9,126 bases of DNA. Origin: Methanocalculus sp. GTDB lineage: Archaea; Halobacteriota; Methanomicrobia; Methanomicrobiales; Methanocorpusculaceae. The notes under the pieces are model-generated. The model was not told the DNA's origin. It was given only the letters and a program-made list of their open reading frames with translations, and ran no database searches. Of the stretch, positions 6,609-9,126 are shown in pieces; the stretch's first letter is position 1, and the number at the start of each line of letters is the position of its first letter. Where the stretch lies: the NCBI RefSeq assembly GCF_029762515.1, contig NZ_JARVGN010000041.1, positions 1-9,126 of the forward strand. The letters run 5' to 3'. The position numbers and the translations under genes were made by a program.

Positions 6609-6650
6609 GGGCGAGGAGACCCCGGCATTCATGCCGGGGAGGAATCGCCC
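6609..6650. repeat. Left-end two-tier hairpin of the IS605-type element
   Basis: The outer stem GGGCGA (6609-6614) pairs with TCGCCC (6645-6650). The inner nine-pair stem CCCCGGCAT (6620-6628) pairs with ATGCCGGGG (6631-6639), separated by GGAGA/AGGAA internal loops. Subterminal imperfect hairpins of this kind are the TnpA recognition sites of IS200/IS605 elements; here they lie within about 6 bases of the inferred left junction. Confidence 0.8.
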
Positions 6651-6689
6651 ATAATTGAACCATAACCCATATCCTGTAGTACAACCCAT

Positions 6690-8117
6690 ATGCATCAAAT
6701 GGTAATTCGAACGGTGTCAAACTATCTGCGACTGTCACAACGACAGTATCATATTATTGACACACTCGCATACCATTCAAAGAATTTGTACAATGTTGCA
6801 TTGTACAATACCCGGCAGCATTACTTCGAATATTGCGAAAATGCTCCGATCTTCCAAGCGGTTCGACCGGATATTGCTGCAAACGTCACCATCTGTATCG
6901 GTTCCTTTCTCCCCTATACCCGGAAGAAAGACTTTCCCTACAAAGATGTCTCAAATTATGTCCAATCCCGCCAGAATGAGAACTATCCGCTGCTCCATAG
7001 TGATGTTGCGCAACAGACGATTAGGAGTGTTGAAGAAGCGTACACCTCGTATTTTGCACTCATGCGGATGTACCACTGTGGCGAACTCAGCAGCCAACCA
7101 CGATCCCCGCGCTATCTGGACAAAAATGGCAGGTACAAACTGGCATTTCCTGCATCGCATATCACAATGCGGAATGGATATGTCACTCTCGGCATGTCAC
7201 GGATGTTTAAAAAACAGCATAGATTAACCGGGAAAGAACTGACATTCAAAATCCCGCCACACATTCAACCAAACCAGATCCGTGAAGTGACTCTTGTTCC
7301 ACACCATAACGGGAAGGTATACACGATCGAATTTGCGTATACGGCTCCCCCTCAACCAACACATCTCAATCCTGACCATTATCTTGCGATTGATCTCGGC
7401 GTTACCAATTTTGCAACAATCGTTGACACTGCTACCGGGACTGCCTCGATTATCGATGGTACGTATCTAAAATCAATCAACCGGTGGTACAACAAAGAAA
7501 ACGCCCGATTACAATCGATTAAAGATAAACAGGGATTAACCGAGGAGTTTACGCACCGCCAGTCACGCCTCCTCATCAGACGAAATAACAAAATCGATGA
7601 GGCGATGAACCGATTTGTCGCTTATCTCATCAAATTTGCATGTGATCACGAAATCGGTACCATTATTGTGCCACGATGGGATGGGATCAAACAAGAGATC
7701 AATCATGGTGCGAGAAACAACCAGAATTTCGTCCAGATTCCCTATGCGAAATTTCGACGGAAATTACAGGCAAAATGTGAGATATTCGGGATACACTTTG
7801 ACGACTCCCATGATGAACGGTACACATCGCAGGTTGATGCCCTGGCACTCGATCCGATCCAGAAACCATGGTATGGAAGATGCCGTCGTATCAGCCGGGG
7901 ACTGTACCAGAGTAGTTCCGGTATCGTGATCAATGCGGATGTCAATGGTGCGTTAAACCATTTGAGAAAAGTAGCTGGTGATTCGGTTATGACACCGATA
8001 ATCAGTAGCGGTCGCGTCAACCGACCGGTACGAATAAGGCTCAACTACGAGCAACCTTCGTGCACATTAAATTGCAATGTCTGTGGTAACACCGCTATTG
8101 CAAGCCCCGCCGTTTAG
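6690..8117 (+). CDS. tnpB: TnpB, RNA-guided endonuclease of the IS605/IS1341 type
   Basis: This 475-residue protein shows the TnpB plan. A helical N-terminus carries the family signature SKNLYNVALYNTRQHYF (30-46). A RuvC-like nuclease follows: motif I AIDLGVTNFATI with D235, and motif III INADVNGALN with D417. The RuvC-II region reads GTIIVPRWDGIKQEIN (323-338) without the usual strand-end glutamate. E376 in DERYTSQVD lies where relatives have EESYTSK and may serve instead. Usual TnpB length is about 350-480, so it looks full-length. The C-terminus (CTLNCNVCGNTAIASPAV) keeps a remnant CxxC and ends in the right-end hairpin. TnpB uses RNA from its own 3' end to cut DNA at the donor or empty site, which favours retention of the element. 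The start could also be the ATG at 6699. No ribosome binding site is clear and no frameshift is visible, so the protein may be active. Confidence 0.9.
   Translation: MHQMVIRTVSNYLRLSQRQYHIIDTLAYHSKNLYNVALYNTRQHYFEYCENAPIFQAVRPDIAANVTICIGSFLPYTRKKDFPYKDVSNYVQSRQNENYPLLHSDVAQQTIRSVEEAYTSYFALMRMYHCGELSSQPRSPRYLDKNGRYKLAFPASHITMRNGYVTLGMSRMFKKQHRLTGKELTFKIPPHIQPNQIREVTLVPHHNGKVYTIEFAYTAPPQPTHLNPDHYLAIDLGVTNFATIVDTATGTASIIDGTYLKSINRWYNKENARLQSIKDKQGLTEEFTHRQSRLLIRRNNKIDEAMNRFVAYLIKFACDHEIGTIIVPRWDGIKQEINHGARNNQNFVQIPYAKFRRKLQAKCEIFGIHFDDSHDERYTSQVDALALDPIQKPWYGRCRRISRGLYQSSSGIVINADVNGALNHLRKVAGDSVMTPIISSGRVNRPVRIRLNYEQPSCTLNCNVCGNTAIASPAV
6786..6808. repeat. Perfect 10-base inverted repeat near the start of tnpB
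   Basis: TTGTACAATG (6786-6795) and CATTGTACAA (6799-6808) are separated by three bases. Each arm contains the palindrome TTGTACAA, so the pair is also a direct repeat. It encodes LYNVALYN, part of a conserved TnpB motif, so protein constraint explains some of it. Confidence 0.8.
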
Positions 8118-8150
8118 GGCGGGGTAGTTGACCCATCATCTTGCCGATTC
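8009..8150 (+). ncRNA. Predicted TnpB guide RNA (reRNA/omega RNA) with guide from the right flank
   Basis: In IS605-type elements the RNA that directs TnpB comes from the 3' end of tnpB and the right end, and its 3' tail copies the flanking DNA. Here two stable hairpins fit: CGGTCG/CGACCG (8009-8027, loop of seven) and CCCCGCC/GGCGGGG (8105-8124, loop of six containing the tnpB TAG). The guide would start at about 8133, inside the phosphoribosyltransferase gene, so it would recognise the uninterrupted allele of that gene. The 5' limit is not determined; these bounds are an estimate. Confidence 0.45.
8105..8124. repeat. Right-end hairpin of the IS605-type element
   Basis: CCCCGCC (8105-8111) pairs with GGCGGGG (8118-8124); the six-base loop GTTTAG holds the stop codon of tnpB (8115-8117). 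The hairpin is followed by TAGTTGAC and the inferred junction at 8132/8133. Confidence 0.85.
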
Positions 8151-8637
8151 CAACCTCCTGAAGCGCTGCGGAGAGGAGCTGGCAGAGCATTTCAGGCATC
8201 TCTCCCCGACAAAGATACTGACCGCCGAGGTGAGCGGAATACTCGCGGCACTCCCCACCGGAATGGAGCTTGGCATACCGGTATTAATCGCCAGAAAAGA
8301 GGTCCCGAAGACGATGCAGGGACCATATTTTCACGATAGCCTGCATTCACGGACAAAAGGACACAACAAGACGGATCTCTTCATCCTGACGGAATACATT
8401 GGGAGCCAGGACCGGTTGCTGATCATCGATGATGTGCTGGCACGGGGGGAGACTGCCGCCGCACTGATCAGGGTTGCCGATTTGGCGGGTGCGGAGGTTG
8501 TTGGTGTCGGGGTGCTTGTTGAGAAGACATTTGAGGCAGGGAGGGATCGGATCCGGGCAGGAGTCCCGGTGCATGCTCTTTGTACAATAATGGGGGTTTG
8601 CGGTGGACGGATATTGATCGAAGAGGATGATCGATAA
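8128..8637 (+). CDS. Purine (xanthine-type) phosphoribosyltransferase, 3' part of an interrupted gene with a possible new TTG start
   Basis: The frame resembles Xpt closely: ELAEHF...TKILTAEVSGILAALPTGMELGIPVLIARKE near the start, the PRPP-binding loop RLLIIDDVLARGETAAAL (about 91-108), and VEKTFEAGRDRI, matching the IEKSFxxGRDEL block of Xpt. Such enzymes transfer ribose phosphate from PRPP to xanthine or a related purine in base salvage. Only the first 16 or so residues are missing. They lie at 6557-6603, on the other side of the tnpB element; the restored protein would have about 183 residues (Bacillus Xpt has 194, recalled). A TTG at 8128, inside the element's right end and 10 bases after the tnpB stop, could restart translation and give a 169-residue protein beginning M-T-H-H. 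Whether this is active or a pseudogene cannot be told from sequence. The gene is convergent with the ABC ATPase gene. Confidence 0.75.
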   Translation: MTHHLADSNLLKRCGEELAEHFRHLSPTKILTAEVSGILAALPTGMELGIPVLIARKEVPKTMQGPYFHDSLHSRTKGHNKTDLFILTEYIGSQDRLLIIDDVLARGETAAALIRVADLAGAEVVGVGVLVEKTFEAGRDRIRAGVPVHALCTIMGVCGGRILIEEDDR

Positions 8638-8655
8638 TCCCATTTCACAATGCAA

Positions 8656-8698
8656 GGCAGGAAAAGAGGAAGAAGAGATGAAAAAATGATGACCTGCC
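8656..8698. terminator. Possible bidirectional terminator between convergent genes
   Basis: GGCAGG (8656-8661) and CCTGCC (8693-8698) can pair around a purine-rich loop. On the minus strand the ABC gene's stop is followed by six T residues (8681-8686) and a pyrimidine-rich tract, which fits archaeal termination for that gene. Confidence 0.4.
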
Positions 8699-9124
8699 CT
8701 ACCTCTTCACCACATGCACAGCCGAGGCCTTGAAAGATGCGCAGATCTCAGATCCCACACTGATCCCAAGCTCCTCGGTTGCCTTCCAGGTGATAACGGC
8801 GATGAGCTGTATCCCGCAGTCAAGGATGAGGCGGTTCAAGGGTCCCATCGGGATGATCTCAACCACCTTTCCGGGGAGGATATTCCTGACACTTGTCGCA
8901 TGTTCGCCTGTACAACTGAGGGCGATATCCTCAGGCCTGAGGAAGAGATGTACATGAGTGCTCTCTGTAAGCGGGGAGATCGCATACAGAAGCGTACCAT
9001 CTGCCTCGATAGTGGCAAGGCCGCCGTCTTTTCCAGTGATGGTACCCTCGATAATATTCTCAATTCCGACAAAACGGGCAACGTAACGGTCATGGGGAGC
9101 TGAAAAGATCTCACGGGGGGTACC
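8699..9124 (-). CDS. ABC transporter ATP-binding protein, molybdate/tungstate type, C-terminal part with TOBE/MOP domain
   Basis: The frame is open from the right edge to a TAG at 8699-8701 and gives 141 residues; no start lies inside the window, so the 5' two thirds of the gene are outside. The first residues, GTPREIFSAPHDRYVARFVGIENIIEG, are the typical link between the ATPase domain and the regulatory domain in the ModC/WtpC/PotA group. HLFLRPEDIAL (about 60-69) is also characteristic. The last ~65 residues (SVRNILPGKVVEI...LDCGIQLIAVITWKATEELGISVGSEICASFKASAVHVV) form a MOP-like TOBE domain, which in this group binds the oxyanion and shuts down transport. Molybdate or tungstate is therefore the likely substrate; methanogens need these for formylmethanofuran and formate dehydrogenases. 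The Walker motifs are not in the window. Confidence 0.88.
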   Translation of the reverse strand, partial: GTPREIFSAPHDRYVARFVGIENIIEGTITGKDGGLATIEADGTLLYAISPLTESTHVHLFLRPEDIALSCTGEHATSVRNILPGKVVEIIPMGPLNRLILDCGIQLIAVITWKATEELGISVGSEICASFKASAVHVVKR

Positions 9125-9126
9125 AA

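Larger units (their letters stand above)
6604..8132 (+). mobile_element. IS605-type element carrying only tnpB, inserted in an xpt-like gene
   Basis: The element consists of a hairpin left end (6609-6650), tnpB (6690-8117) and a hairpin right end (8105-8124) that overlaps the tnpB stop. No tnpA transposase gene is present, so movement would need TnpA supplied from elsewhere (IS1341-like organisation). No target duplication is expected or seen. The boundaries are inferred within about 5 bases: the flanks GATTCATC (ending at 6603) and CCATCATC (from 8133) join in frame within one gene, and the right end finishes with TTGAC, a plausible cleavage-site sequence. The sequence just left of the element (TTCATC or part of it) would be the target-adjacent motif. 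Confidence 0.75.

Noticed and set aside
6757..7227. 156-codon plus-strand ORF inside tnpB
   Set aside because: It lies entirely within the convincing TnpB frame and has no recognisable domain.
8714..9103. 129-codon plus-strand ORF at the right edge, and a 96-codon minus-strand ORF at 8836-9126
   Set aside because: Both are shadows of the ABC ATPase frame (8699-9124, minus), which encodes a clear TOBE/MOP domain but has no start codon inside the window.
1..9126. CRISPR array
   Set aside because: No regularly spaced direct repeats of 20-40 bases were seen anywhere in the window.

Overview
The window looks like a chromosomal stretch of a methanogenic euryarchaeon, most likely of the Methanomicrobiales type. 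This rests on the recalled style of the encoded proteins: an HDILN-type sensor kinase, a CARF/winged-helix regulator of the HFX_2341/DUF6293 type, a molybdate/tungstate-type ABC ATPase and an archaeal IS605-type TnpB. AT-rich TATA-like boxes about 26 bases before start codons, oligo-T ends and the near absence of good Shine-Dalgarno sequences also fit. No rRNA or tRNA gene is present to fix the taxon.

Layout. Bases 1-839 (+) hold the 3' end of a PAS-type sensor histidine kinase. Bases 878-1753 (-) hold a CPBP-family membrane protease, convergent with the kinase. Bases 2020-2736 (+) encode a CARF-like/winged-helix regulator, probably read from a leaderless transcript. A 235-base gap with a TATA box inside an inverted repeat leads to a class I methyltransferase (2972-3805, +). 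After 51 bases comes a secreted and membrane-anchored serine hydrolase of the beta-lactamase/penicillin-binding class (3857-5800, +). A small orphan HicB-like protein follows (6025-6249, +).

The most interesting part is 6370-8637. An xpt-like purine phosphoribosyltransferase gene appears to be cut near its 5' end by an IS605-type element that carries only tnpB (about 6604-8132). The first 15 codons lie left of the element (6557-6603) and the rest lies to its right (8133-8637). Joining the two flanks restores one open frame of about 183 codons. The element has a two-tier hairpin at its left end and a seven-pair hairpin at its right end, with the tnpB stop codon in the loop. A TTG inside the right end, 10 bases after that stop, reopens the phosphoribosyltransferase frame.

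Just upstream of the original start, at about 6383-6511, lies a dense set of hairpins with two copies of GGTGACC that compete for the same partner strand. This looks like a structured 5' leader, possibly a riboswitch, of the phosphoribosyltransferase gene. I could not match it to any RNA family I know.

The right edge (8699-9124, -) holds the C-terminal end of a molybdate/tungstate-type ABC transporter ATPase with a TOBE/MOP domain, convergent with the phosphoribosyltransferase. The genes do not form a single pathway. The methyltransferase and serine hydrolase may be cotranscribed; the others look like separate units.
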